Shown here piece after piece: positions 1 through 10,045 of a stretch of DNA of 37,023 nucleotides. The notes beneath the pieces are model-generated. The model made no database searches, was not told the DNA's origin, and worked only from the letters and a program-made list of their open reading frames with translations. The stretch lies in NCBI GenBank assembly GCA_014240285.1, contig JAAZXI010000009.1, positions 1 to 37,023 on the forward strand. Reading direction: 5' to 3'. The first letter of the stretch is position 1, and every line of letters starts with the position of its first letter. The position numbers were made by a program, and so were the translations under genes. Source of the DNA: Methanobacteriota archaeon. Its GTDB lineage: Archaea > Thermoplasmatota > Poseidoniia > Poseidoniales > Thalassarchaeaceae.

Positions 1-3000
1 CACTCACCATCCACTAGGACCTTGTCAGGAGTAACACGGTCTCGTACAAGTCCTTCGACTGGAATCAATTCAAGGGTGATGTCGGCTGCGATAGATGCAA
101 ATTGTTCAGGGGAATCGTAAGAGACGGTTCCACCAACATCGACGGCTCCTGCGGTGAGCTCAATATCAGTCGAATTGGAGGTACTGTTAATCGAAACTGA
201 TCTTTGCTCATCTGAGAATCCTTCAATTTCGGTCTGAACGGACCAGTTGCTTCCCGCGGGGACGTAAACGACCCAATCTCCTTTAGAATCAGTAATGAAA
301 GACAAGTTAGAGCTATCTGATGAGATGTTGACTGTTACGTTGGCCACACCTTCGCCGACATCAGTCGAGTTGTCGTCGTTGAAGTCCCAGTAGACGTTGC
401 CGCCGAACTCCACCATCCTCGAAGCGGTGAGATTCAATGACGTGCTCCCTCCAGCAAAGGTTTCGAATGAGGATTCATTGCTTGAATCTACAATCCAGCG
501 AACTTTGCCCTCAGTTAGATTCAGTTCAACGTTCCAATTCCCGGGAGCCACTGCCGCTCTAATCTCGCCGGAAGAATCGGTCGAGTCGAGATGCACTATA
601 CCCATTCCGTCTTCTGAGACAAGTTGGAGAGAGATTTCCTCTAGTACATGCTGCGAGTAATCTTCGTACAGAATTATCTCTAGGTTGGCTACCTCGCCAG
701 TAGAAAATGAAGTGTCTGCAGAGGCGGTTTCGGCTGAAACGCTAATGAGATCGCGCAGGATTTCCTCGAGTCCGGGAGAGGTCTCGAAGGCGTCTATGGT
801 GACTATCCAGTCACCCTCAGGAATGTGCGCAGTCCACCTGCCCTGTTGGGAGAGTGTATTGGAAATCGTCCAACCACTCTCGGTGTTAGTCATTTTAACC
901 AAATGACCTGCAAGTGCCCCCCCGCTCTCGTTGGTGAATGTGATGTTGACTCTCCACTCAGGGTCGAATCCGATAGAGCGTTCGACGGAGTCGCCTTTGA
1001 GTCCGACATCAAACATAGTGTCCCCTGTCATGATTCTCGTGCCGAACGGGTCGTCCGCCTCGGCGTCAGATATCTCGACATCAATCCGGTACGAACCGGG
1101 CTCGAGAGAGAACTCTGCCACGCCCTCGGCTATCCATTCGCTGCCGTTTGCGAGGACCTCGTAAATTACATTGGAGTTATCGTATGAGTCAACGATGCTG
1201 AACGGATAGGTGACAAGAGTTCCATTCGATACATTGTTATCGCCGCTTTTATCAATGAAGAATTCAATTGATACGCTGCTATTTATTGGTTGTAAGATAA
1301 TCTCCAAAGAGTCGTTTTTACCGTCGACCTCTAGATTAGTTGTAGAAGGATTGAGCCATTCTGCATCTAAACTTACACTCCAATTACCACCTGGAAGCAC
1401 AAACGCGAATGTGCCCTCAGGGTTTACGTCGTGACGCCAAATCAAATCAGATTCTGCATTGTTTGCAAGTACAGAGACAGGTTCCCATCCGATGAAATTT
1501 GAGTCATACCTGTTGTTGGCCCTGTTAATACTGATTTGACCTTCAACGAGGTATCCTGGGCGTGCTATCAGTGTTATGTTTTCAACAACCTCAGAATCTA
1601 CGGAAGGACCATCGGGTGTGACCACGAATCTAGTTCCATCTACCAGATTTATTTGCATGCCCTGAAGTCGCACCGTTGCGTCTACATGCGCCCCTTCAGG
1701 AAGCACTACTGTGAATTCCCCCTCACCACCAGTTTCGGCTGATGTGCTGAAATTACCCCAATAAAACTCAACTTCCACATGATCGAGAAACCTGCCCTCT
1801 TGTGGCTCTTCAGAATCTGAACTTTGATTTTCATCATAGAACACCACTCCGGTAATGATGTGGCTAGTATGGAACTCAAACTCGTCATAGAAATCCTCTT
1901 CGGAAACTTCGATTTGCTCCCATACCTGTAGTTGCTGAGACAAAGTGTGATTCAATATCCAAGTCCCATGGACTAACTCAACGCTATAATTTCCAGAGGC
2001 ATTGTCGAACATCGCCATCGCCGGCTCGCCGGTACCATCCTTCAGACGCAGTGTGATGTTCAGGTCGGGAACGCTCTGGCCATCCTCAAATAGCTGGAAG
2101 GTCAGGTCAGAAGTCTCGGGCACGGGTGAAGGGAACACCATTTCTGCACTCTCCCCCTCAAGGAAGAAGTAGTCAATTGAGATCTCGGGGAAGCCATCAG
2201 AATCGAGGTCAATCTGAGCGGTGTAGTTCCCAGGGATGATTGGTCCAAACTCGAATATACCCTCTTCGTCGGGAAGAATCAGACAAGGTGCGGTGCCGGC
2301 TTCCTGGCAATCTGCGATAGCGTCTGCAGGCTCTGAAGCGTTGTCGAGCAGCATGACTGCCCCCTCCAGTGGATCTCCGGCAGCGTCAACGAGAGTTCCG
2401 CTGATAGAACCGCCTGCGATGTCAATGGTTTCGACCTCTGGATTTCCGACGAGTGGGATAGTGAAGCCGTCGTTGAGATCTATGCGAGTGCCGTCCCCAA
2501 ATATCACAGTGACGTCATAGTCACCAGGCACTGCGTCGAGTACGTGGAACGTACCCGGATGCACCATCGGGCCACTGAAAATACCCTCACCCTCGGCTGA
2601 GGAGAATGTCCCGTTGATGGTACCGAATGAATCGAGGTCCTCAGATGCGTTGACTGTGAACTTCCCGGAGCCCACCATAGTGGCGTGGTTCAGGCTCCTT
2701 ACGAACGTGGTAGAGCCATTTGAGGTGAAACGCCCAGTCGCGTTCATAATCCCGTCGAGCAAGTAATCGCCTCCTTCCAACATGCACATCGATACGTTCT
2801 CCGGCATGGTCGAGTTGACGTCGCACTCCACAATATCAGCATCGTCGCTGACAGACCCCGAAAGCGTTCCACGACCGGAGAACTGTCCGTCGCCGGTCAT
2901 GCTGTGGTTGTGCAAGATGGTCTGAGTGTAGTTGCCCGTGAAGTCGCTCACAGATACAATGCCCTGCGAGACCACCGTGCCCTCGCCAGTGAAGGTAACC

Positions 3001-6000
3001 TCGCCGATACCACCGAAGGACAGGTCGTGACCCTCCACGACACCGGTCGATGAATCGACAGTGTAAGGGGCGAGTTGCACCCGATCCCATGAAGGGGAGA
3101 GTTCGATGCTGACATTGGTTAGAGGAGTTCCGTCGAAGAACTCGGCTCCCGACCACACCAGTTTGCCAGTGGCGTGGGAAGGAGAGACCGAGATGTTTCC
3201 ATAGACCGTCTCCAAGCCGTTACTGTGACCGGCTGAACCGGAGACGTTGACTATGGCCTCCGAGAGCCAGGTCGAGCCTGAGACGTTAGTCAGGATTCCG
3301 GTAATCGGGTTGACGTTTCTGCTGGCGGAGGTTTCTTGGAATATGTCGCCCAATGTTTGGCTCACGTCCGAGGCCATAATCAGCGATCGGGCGGCTTCGA
3401 GGTCAGGCTCACCGATGAATGCGGAAACTCTGATTTTGCCTGCTGGGGCGGTGAAGGAAAAATGTCCGTTCTCGTCAGCGTCTGCATAACCAATGGGGAT
3501 CCAGTAGGTGCGGTCGTCTCCATCAACAACATCTCCGTTCTCGTCGGCGACCTCTTCGCCGCTGAACGCGTCGCGCTCAAACATCACACGGGCGTTGGGA
3601 ATAGGCCCAAAGCCCTCCAACTCGACGGTGCCCTCCAGAGTTGCACCACTGTAGTACTTCATGATCTTCACCTGGGTGTTGGCCGAGCCGATGGTCGGGT
3701 CGGTGCAGTCCTCGTTTACCTTCGAGCCGTTGTCGAGCAATTCGCAGCGCTCGTCATCGTACCAGTTAGACAGTACGAAATGGTTCATCATAGCCCCGGG
3801 CATGGGGTATGCATTCTCGAGGTAAGAGCCCGGAGTGCCTGTGGTGTAGAAGTGCGGCGCGGGCTGCGCGGCTTCACCAGGAAGACCTAGTGCCGATGTA
3901 GAGTACCCGACGTAGAACTTGGCCACCATTGTATCGAAGAAGGCGGGCTGCTGCTGGTAGTCGATGTCGACCATCCTGATAATCTCAGTGGAGTCTGAAG
4001 CGCCTGAATTCTGCCTTATGATATCGTTGAGGTATTCCTGCTCGTACTCAGCAGCGGTTCGAGGGATAATCGGCCCATCTCCTCTCTGAGTCTCGTAGAC
4101 TGCGGTGATGTAATCGTCCATGTCTAGACCGGACAAGCCGGTCGGAGCGTGGAAGATTCCTGTGGTCTGGCCACGATGGTACTGGTAGTCTGCATAGTAC
4201 GCGCCACCGAGGGGATACAGCCTATTGTCGATGGCGAAGTACCTGATGTCATTGTTCCGCGTCACCATCTCACCGAGCTCACCCTCGTAGTTCTGGACAT
4301 CGTATTCCAGACTGGTGATTCCGTGATAGATGGCAGCGAGGTCGCTCATCTCAAAGGCGCTGGTCAGGAAGGCCCTGCTGAGTGCGAGACGGGCGTTCGT
4401 GCGGTGCAAGCCGGTCGATACGTCGTTGAAGTCCTCTATCAGATCGCTAGTGTATCTATAGTCGTCAATCAAGTAGTGGGTCGTCTCTAACTCGAATTCG
4501 GCGTTGTTTAGCCTAGTGGTGTCGAATAACTCCATGGCCTCGGTCTCGTTTGTAGTGGAATTACCCATCTGAATTCCGTCTATCATAACCACCCAGACTT
4601 CCTCATCTCCGGGCGTACCATCGGGCCCGAGGAGATGTCCTCGGAGAAGCTCTGTCTTGTCGTCGGTGGCCAATACTGCCATAGAGCGGTCGAGGACAAA
4701 GCCCTCGTCGCCAACACCTAGCGATAGGATGTTGTCGTACTCAATGAATTGGCTCGGTGACATGTGCTCGGCGAGCACCGATGAGAAATCTTCGGTGAAG
4801 CCGCCGCCGTTGTAGCGCCGATCGCCCTGAGCAAGGGTGGTGATGAACAGTGAGAGGGTGTCCTCCTGGCTGTTGGACAGGAGCATTCCTCCGCTGTTCG
4901 GTATCCCCGACTGGAAGTTGTCGGCCACGGTGGGGTGCTGCCCTTGAGCAAGCGCTTGGAAGCCGTAGTCCCACCAAGAGACGAAAGCGGGTCTCTCGCT
5001 GAAGCCCACGTCGGAGTCCTGCTCCGACAACCACTCGTAAGCGAGGTTCCAGGATCCGCTGTTGAATCCCGGACCGAAGGTACCCATGTACCACATCTCC
5101 GAATCTGGATTGTAATCCTCACTCTTGAGCACCGAGAGCCCCAGTAATTCGGCCCGCAGGAAGTCTGGTGCGATATCATGTATCGCCTGATCCACGTCGG
5201 TTGCCGACGGTTGGCCCCGGGGTATTCCGGAGTCTATGCCATAGGTAACATGCTGCGAAGCTACGAGCATGACGACTAGGAGCAAGGCAGGAACTGCGGA
5301 GTTCTTCTTAGTGGCAGGCCACATCGAATTCCACCGGGATCTCGGAGTGCCGATTCCTGAACGGCGCCACTCCTTGACAAATGCTGAGAAGTTTGCACCC
5401 TTCCACATCATTGCGATGCCCAGTCCGCCAACGACAGCCATCGCTGGTGTTGCGTTGAAGATGAATCTACCAGCAGACCAAGCCATGTAGGTCGCTATGA
5501 TTACCCAGATTCCCAGAAGCAGATGGCTTTGGCGCTCGCGTTTGGCCCCTCGCCACATCAGAAGTAAAGCGCACCCCACTGCAATTAGAGCCACGATTGG
5601 CCCGTATGATGCGAATAAGACACCTCGGCTAGGAGCTTGGGCCTCGCCAATGGTTCCAAAGACCTTGTTCTTGGAGAAGTAGAAACCCCCCGTAAACAGG
5701 ATGTCCCACCCGCTGTAAATCTCTAGCTCCTGCAGAACGTAAAGGATGGCCAGTATGCCGCCTATGAGCATGGTGCCGCTGCCGAAGACCAGTAGCCATG
5801 GCTTGTCTCGGTAAGCGGATGAGACCCAACCCAGTGCGATGGTGAACCCAATGATGTAGAACATCGGTTGGAACCCGCTGGGGTCGAACAAGAGGTTTAG
5901 CCCGGGCCAGTTGTAGAATGGCAGTGGAATCAAGAATGTCGTGAGCAGCATCTGTAGAGCGGCCGAAGTGAGAGGTAGGCTGTCTCGCCTGCGGAACATG

Positions 6001-7847
6001 TTCAGTGCTATTTGACCTGCGAACGCTAGGAACAGTATGCCGGGGCCGTAGACGAATCCCTTCCATCCGAGTGCCACGGTGGCGAACGAGATACCGGACA
6101 GTGTGGCGTATGCCATAGTCCGGGGGTTCTTACGCCAGGTCTCCCTGATTCCCGCTACTAGGTATAGAGGGTTTGAACTAGGGGTTGTGAATAGCCTCTC
6201 CGTGCCGAGCCCCTCGATGGCCCTGACCCAGAAATAGAACGCCATCGACAAGAACAGTAGAGCAAAGGCGTCGTGGTCTGCTAGACCGAATGTCGAGTGT
6301 GAGATGTGTCCTGGCATCAGGGCGATGAGCCATGCGGTCAAGATTCCTGCAGTATTGCTGTGTACCCTCCTCGCCATTGCGGCGAGAGGTAGAACGATGA
6401 GTGCACCGAATATAGCTGGGAAAGCTGCGACGCTCCACCAGACGGCCTCTTCGGCGGGCATCTCCAGAAGCCACGAGAGGGCGAAGCCTCCGAGTGCCAG
6501 AGACCACGAGAACAGTGGTGGGCGTGGGTTGATGGCCCCCATAGGGTAAGCTCGATCATGGTCGAAGATGAAGTGACTACGCTCTGCAATAATGTAGTCC
6601 ACGACGCGTTTCATGTACCACGGATCCGAGCCTCCGGTCATGTCCCAGAGCCCTGTTGCACTAGCGTTCATCGCAGGAAGGACGTTCCAACCCGTGCGTA
6701 CGGCGAAAGCCACGAACACTGCGAGAGCCAGCATAATCCCATAGGAGTGCTGCCCCCACCAGACGCGAGCGGCGCTTGGCTCGTGACGAGGAGAGACGTC
6801 TCCTAACTTTCCACGCGCGGCGACCATGATGCCAATCACATTCAGCCAGAATCCGATGAAGAACCAGGAGAAGGTGCTCATCGCGTCGTCACTACTGAGT
6901 AAGTCCGGGAACTTGTTCCCAATCTCCTGTAGGTGTCCGAGGGTGTATAGCGACCAGTTTATCGCTACCAATGTCCCGATTACCCTCCACCTCTCTGCAT
7001 GACAGAACGCCACAAACAGGATTACTGCCGTGGTGAACAGTGCCCATACCGGGCCGAGGTATTGATGCTCAAAGTAAGTCTGTACGTCAGATATTTGTCC
7101 GAGCCAGATAAGTGGCACGGCCTGAACTACGAGCACCATGCCAATCGTGGTCATGATGGATTTGCTGGGTGTGGTCGGGAGACCCGAGAACCAGGAACCA
7201 CTACCAGGCGAATCCAGATTGCCAAAAGTACTCTCATTGGAATCCGGATTACCAAAGGTCCTCATGAGCAGAGCCATGGCTACTCCTGTCACAATCGAAA
7301 CGGCCCAGAAAGCGAAGAAGACCGAGGCGACCGCAGCTCGCTCAGCATCGATTAGGCCAGGCGCGGCACCCGTCCAGGACGAGGTGTCCATCGCGGAGTT
7401 CGCAGCGTGAGACACGGCCAAGTGGAAACCGATGACCACTGCTAGGAGTATCGTCGATTCCTCTCTCTTGTCGGAATTGACCAGTAGGAAGGTCGAGATA
7501 CCAACGAAGGCAAACGTGAAAGCGGCTAGGTTTCCGATGTTAATGAACAAATTAGATGCCACCGAAATTAGGATTGCAGCAGCAATGAACGCCATCATTA
7601 CTACGGCACGATGGGTGGAGCGGCTTCCGATGGACACCACAGCACCGGTTCTGCCTGTCGCAGCCGCGAGGGCGGCTGCGACAGGCAGAATCAGGACTTG
7701 CGTGTATCCGTCATTTTCCATTGCTCCATTTGCAGCGTAGTCGGCCCCAAAGAAGAGTGCCAGCAATGCTACTAGCACCGCCGGGACCGAGGCGAATCCC
7801 GAGATTGGGAACCCGCTTTCTGCTGCATCATTTGTGTCATTCATCAT
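1..7847 (-). CDS. aglB: STT3/AglB-type oligosaccharyltransferase with very long C-terminal beta-sandwich (carboxypeptidase-regulatory-like) extension; 3' end truncated by window edge
   Basis: Not in the ORF track because it has no stop in the window. Start MMNDTNDAAESGF at 7847, preceded in frame by TGA at 7853-7851. I checked the frame (codons starting at + strand multiples of 3) over 5271-7850 and 3-1743 and found no TTA/CTA/TCA; the rest translates continuously by reading. N-terminal half is polytopic, with SDPWYMKR (~6607-6638) and LADHDAF acidic motifs, then WWDYG at 4962-4976. After that come repeated beta-rich segments such as 'GPIIPGNYTAQIDLDSDG', 'VLPGGNWSVSLDA', 'LEPGSYRIDVEISD'. 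Confidence 0.88.
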   Translation of the reverse strand, partial: MMNDTNDAAESGFPISGFASVPAVLVALLALFFGADYAANGAMENDGYTQVLILPVAAALAAATGRTGAVVSIGSRSTHRAVVMMAFIAAAILISVASNLFINIGNLAAFTFAFVGISTFLLVNSDKREESTILLAVVIGFHLAVSHAANSAMDTSSWTGAAPGLIDAERAAVASVFFAFWAVSIVTGVAMALLMRTFGNPDSNESTFGNLDSPGSGSWFSGLPTTPSKSIMTTIGMVLVVQAVPLIWLGQISDVQTYFEHQYLGPVWALFTTAVILFVAFCHAERWRVIGTLVAINWSLYTLGHLQEIGNKFPDLLSSDDAMSTFSWFFIGFWLNVIGIMVAARGKLGDVSPRHEPSAARVWWGQHSYGIMLALAVFVAFAVRTGWNVLPAMNASATGLWDMTGGSDPWYMKRVVDYIIAERSHFIFDHDRAYPMGAINPRPPLFSWSLALGGFALSWLLEMPAEEAVWWSVAAFPAIFGALIVLPLAAMARRVHSNTAGILTAWLIALMPGHISHSTFGLADHDAFALLFLSMAFYFWVRAIEGLGTERLFTTPSSNPLYLVAGIRETWRKNPRTMAYATLSGISFATVALGWKGFVYGPGILFLAFAGQIALNMFRRRDSLPLTSAALQMLLTTFLIPLPFYNWPGLNLLFDPSGFQPMFYIIGFTIALGWVSSAYRDKPWLLVFGSGTMLIGGILAILYVLQELEIYSGWDILFTGGFYFSKNKVFGTIGEAQAPSRGVLFASYGPIVALIAVGCALLLMWRGAKRERQSHLLLGIWVIIATYMAWSAGRFIFNATPAMAVVGGLGIAMMWKGANFSAFVKEWRRSGIGTPRSRWNSMWPATKKNSAVPALLLVVMLVASQHVTYGIDSGIPRGQPSATDVDQAIHDIAPDFLRAELLGLSVLKSEDYNPDSEMWYMGTFGPGFNSGSWNLAYEWLSEQDSDVGFSERPAFVSWWDYGFQALAQGQHPTVADNFQSGIPNSGGMLLSNSQEDTLSLFITTLAQGDRRYNGGGFTEDFSSVLAEHMSPSQFIEYDNILSLGVGDEGFVLDRSMAVLATDDKTELLRGHLLGPDGTPGDEEVWVVMIDGIQMGNSTTNETEAMELFDTTRLNNAEFELETTHYLIDDYRYTSDLIEDFNDVSTGLHRTNARLALSRAFLTSAFEMSDLAAIYHGITSLEYDVQNYEGELGEMVTRNNDIRYFAIDNRLYPLGGAYYADYQYHRGQTTGIFHAPTGLSGLDMDDYITAVYETQRGDGPIIPRTAAEYEQEYLNDIIRQNSGASDSTEIIRMVDIDYQQQPAFFDTMVAKFYVGYSTSALGLPGEAAQPAPHFYTTGTPGSYLENAYPMPGAMMNHFVLSNWYDDERCELLDNGSKVNEDCTDPTIGSANTQVKIMKYYSGATLEGTVELEGFGPIPNARVMFERDAFSGEEVADENGDVVDGDDRTYWIPIGYADADENGHFSFTAPAGKIRVSAFIGEPDLEAARSLIMASDVSQTLGDIFQETSASRNVNPITGILTNVSGSTWLSEAIVNVSGSAGHSNGLETVYGNISVSPSHATGKLVWSGAEFFDGTPLTNVSIELSPSWDRVQLAPYTVDSSTGVVEGHDLSFGGIGEVTFTGEGTVVSQGIVSVSDFTGNYTQTILHNHSMTGDGQFSGRGTLSGSVSDDADIVECDVNSTMPENVSMCMLEGGDYLLDGIMNATGRFTSNGSTTFVRSLNHATMVGSGKFTVNASEDLDSFGTINGTFSSAEGEGIFSGPMVHPGTFHVLDAVPGDYDVTVIFGDGTRIDLNDGFTIPLVGNPEVETIDIAGGSISGTLVDAAGDPLEGAVMLLDNASEPADAIADCQEAGTAPCLILPDEEGIFEFGPIIPGNYTAQIDLDSDGFPEISIDYFFLEGESAEMVFPSPVPETSDLTFQLFEDGQSVPDLNITLRLKDGTGEPAMAMFDNASGNYSVELVHGTWILNHTLSQQLQVWEQIEVSEEDFYDEFEFHTSHIITGVVFYDENQSSDSEEPQEGRFLDHVEVEFYWGNFSTSAETGGEGEFTVVLPEGAHVDATVRLQGMQINLVDGTRFVVTPDGPSVDSEVVENITLIARPGYLVEGQISINRANNRYDSNFIGWEPVSVLANNAESDLIWRHDVNPEGTFAFVLPGGNWSVSLDAEWLNPSTTNLEVDGKNDSLEIILQPINSSVSIEFFIDKSGDNNVSNGTLVTYPFSIVDSYDNSNVIYEVLANGSEWIAEGVAEFSLEPGSYRIDVEISDAEADDPFGTRIMTGDTMFDVGLKGDSVERSIGFDPEWRVNITFTNESGGALAGHLVKMTNTESGWTISNTLSQQGRWTAHIPEGDWIVTIDAFETSPGLEEILRDLISVSAETASADTSFSTGEVANLEIILYEDYSQHVLEEISLQLVSEDGMGIVHLDSTDSSGEIRAAVAPGNWNVELNLTEGKVRWIVDSSNESSFETFAGGSTSLNLTASRMVEFGGNVYWDFNDDNSTDVGEGVANVTVNISSDSSNLSFITDSKGDWVVYVPAGSNWSVQTEIEGFSDEQRSVSINSTSNSTDIELTAGAVDVGGTVSYDSPEQFASIAADITLELIPVEGLVRDRVTPDKVLVDGE
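7210..7269 (-). repeat. Two-copy ~30-bp imperfect tandem repeat within aglB (encodes TFGNPDSNES/TFGNLDSPGS)
   Basis: gaatccagattgccaaaagtactctcattg followed by gaatccggattaccaaaggtcctcatgagc. Confidence 0.7.
7651..7688. repeat. Perfect inverted repeat, 17-bp arms, 4-nt spacer, inside aglB coding sequence
   Basis: CTGCCTGTCGCAGCCGC-GAGG-GCGGCTGCGACAGGCAG. Confidence 0.95.
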
Positions 7848-7902
7848 CAATCACCGTATTCAGCCTGAAGGCCAGCGTCGCGCCGATTTGACGGGCTGTT
7901 AT

Positions 7903-7921
7903 AACCATTCGTAGAATGGTT
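7903..7921. promoter_or_regulatory. Perfect 8-bp-arm inverted repeat in purD-aglB intergenic region, flanked by AT-rich TATA-like sequence (minus strand)
   Basis: AACCATTC-GTA-GAATGGTT; on the minus strand ATAAAATCTGC and GGTTATAACAG lie on either side. Confidence 0.45.
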
Positions 7922-7957
7922 GCAGATTTTATCGGAGACAATCACGTTCAAAACCCA

Positions 7958-9226
7958 CTACAGAGCGCGGAATGCGATATCCGAGCGGTAATGTGAGCCC
8001 TCAAGCCCTATGCAGCCGATTACCTCGTATGCAGCGCCGACCGCATCACTGATTCCCGGTGCTATACCGGTGGCCGACAGGACGCGTCCCCCCGAAGATA
8101 CGAGATTGTCCTCTGAATCGAAGTCCGTACCTGCGTAGTGCACGAAACCTCTGACCTCGCCCTCCTCAATCTCGACCTCGCTCCCAGAGATGACTCGCCC
8201 CGTAACGGAGGAGGCAGGATAGCCCTCCGAGGCCAGTACGACCGTGGCTGCGGAGTGAGAGTGGAACTTGACCTCGGTGTCACTGACCCTGCCTTCTGCG
8301 CAGGCCAGCAGGAGTTCAGCCAAATCGCTGGATATCAGAGGAACGGTGACTTGGGTCTCGGGATCGCCGAAACGGACGTTGAACTCAATGACTCCCGGGG
8401 CACCTTGCGAGTCAATCATCAGGCCGACATAGAGGCAGCCTCTATACGGAACGTCCTGGTTCCTTAGATGGTGGTGCATCGGTTCGACAATCTCGTCAAC
8501 CACCCTCTGTAGAACTGCTGGAGTCGCCACTGGTGCAGGAGCATATGCTCCCATGCCCCCTGTGTTGGGGCCGGTATCTCCCTCTCCCACTCTCTTGTGG
8601 TCCTGACTAGGTGGTAGGCAGACGTAGCCCGACTCGTCCATCACGACCAGAACTGAGGCCTCCTCTCCCGACAAGTACTCCTCAAGCAGAACGAAGTCGT
8701 CCAAGGCGAGCCCTGCAACGAGAGCGTCGTGGGCTTGCTGCCTGTCTGATGTTACGGTGACGCCTTTGCCGGCCGCTAGCACATCGCGCTTGACCACCCA
8801 AGGAGATTCAAACGAGTCAAGTGCGGCCTCAATCGCCTCTGCCCCCTCCACTACTACACAGCCCCCTGTAGGGACGCCTAGTGACTGCATGACCCTCTTG
8901 GCATGCAATTTTGATCCCTCGAGTACCGCACCTTTTGCATGTGGTCCGAAGCAAGCTATTCCCACGGCTCTGAGAGAATCGGCGAGGCCGTCGACCAATG
9001 GACCCTCAGGGCCGACAATGACTAGGTCGGCACCGAGTTCAACGGCCAGCGAGACCAATCCCTCAGTATCGCTGGCTGAGACGGCGTGATTGATCCCCAC
9101 CATCGACGTGCCTGCATTACCCGGAGCGCTGTGGATTGACCCGACTGAGGGGCTGGAGTCGAGGCCTAGACAGAATGCATGCTCCCTGCCACCCCCTCCG
9201 ACGACCAACACAGTCAGTCCGGGCAT
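7958..9226 (-). CDS. purD: Phosphoribosylamine--glycine ligase
   Basis: 422 aa; VVGGGGREHAFCLGL N-terminus, SAPGNAGT, ATP-grasp motifs KRDVLAAGKGVTV, VIEFNVRFGDPETQ. Confidence 0.97.
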   Translation of the reverse strand: MPGLTVLVVGGGGREHAFCLGLDSSPSVGSIHSAPGNAGTSMVGINHAVSASDTEGLVSLAVELGADLVIVGPEGPLVDGLADSLRAVGIACFGPHAKGAVLEGSKLHAKRVMQSLGVPTGGCVVVEGAEAIEAALDSFESPWVVKRDVLAAGKGVTVTSDRQQAHDALVAGLALDDFVLLEEYLSGEEASVLVVMDESGYVCLPPSQDHKRVGEGDTGPNTGGMGAYAPAPVATPAVLQRVVDEIVEPMHHHLRNQDVPYRGCLYVGLMIDSQGAPGVIEFNVRFGDPETQVTVPLISSDLAELLLACAEGRVSDTEVKFHSHSAATVVLASEGYPASSVTGRVISGSEVEIEEGEVRGFVHYAGTDFDSEDNLVSSGGRVLSATGIAPGISDAVGAAYEVIGCIGLEGSHYRSDIAFRAL

Positions 9227-9276
9227 GGACTTGCGCGGGCAGGTGAGGCGATAATGGATTCCGAGGTCGAACCTTT

Positions 9277-9957
9277 CTAGAACGGCACCGACTTCAGTCC
9301 GAGCCTGTATCCTAGCTGGTTCGACAGTCGGTGAATTATGGGAGTGAGAACGAGGAGGGCGATTATTTCTGATTGCACTTCATCGTGGGTGATGATCTGG
9401 CCGTCGAACAGGGCGAAGGCTGCGACGAAGATGGCGATAGCAAAAGGGACTGTATCCAGCAGAGGAGCCTTGGAGCTCTCGTCGCCCTCACGCTTGAGTC
9501 CTCGTCGGCGCTTGATGAACGAGCCTGTCGTGTCACCAATCATGCAAGCCAGGCCTAGTGTGAAGCCCATTGTAAAGGCAGCACCCCACTCTCCGCCCAC
9601 CCAAAACCAGTCATCTGGTCCGGACAGCAATGTGGGGTCAACAAACGGACGCGCATCCGGCGATAGTCCTCCTAACCAAAGGTGGTGTGCGAACATGGTC
9701 AACAGGCCACTGAAGACAGCCCCTCCCAGCAATCCATTCCACGTCTTGCCATCTCCGAGGAGTCTGAAACCATCCTTCCAATTCCTGCCCCCATCTATGG
9801 TGATGCTACTGAATCCCAACTTCTCCGGAATCCACTTTCCGAACAGCATCGCACCGGTATTAGCTAGGTAGAACGGCCCGTACATCATCAGCACTGAGAG
9901 TATGTTCAGCGCGGATATCGCAGGGTCGCCCGAGGGGAAGGGGGACAGTACGTCCAT
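9277..9957 (-). CDS. carS: CDP-archaeol synthase-like protein (CarS/DUF46 family); the track's start at 10020 is possible but the internal Met at 9957 is more likely
   Basis: Membrane protein with GDGKTWNGLLGG and GDTTGSFIKRRRGLKRE motifs, and YGPFYLANTGAMLFG near the N-terminus. Confidence 0.85.
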   Translation of the reverse strand: MDVLSPFPSGDPAISALNILSVLMMYGPFYLANTGAMLFGKWIPEKLGFSSITIDGGRNWKDGFRLLGDGKTWNGLLGGAVFSGLLTMFAHHLWLGGLSPDARPFVDPTLLSGPDDWFWVGGEWGAAFTMGFTLGLACMIGDTTGSFIKRRRGLKREGDESSKAPLLDTVPFAIAIFVAAFALFDGQIITHDEVQSEIIALLVLTPIIHRLSNQLGYRLGLKSVPF

Positions 9958-10045
9958 GGTACACCCAGAAGCCGGAGGCGAATGAACCCTATCCGAAGAA
10001 TGCCGGGCAAAACTATTCATGACCGACTATGGGTTTGAGGCACAT

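Noticed and set aside
4718-5179. Minus-strand ORFs 4718-5179, 4741-5094 and 5629-6066
   Set aside because: Alternative frames inside the aglB catalytic region; the WWDYG frame is the coding one.
6999-7355. 118-aa plus-strand ORF, plus many plus-strand ORFs in 397-7740
   Set aside because: Antisense to the continuous aglB frame, with no recognisable motif; it exists because the opposite frame lacks TTA/CTA/TCA.
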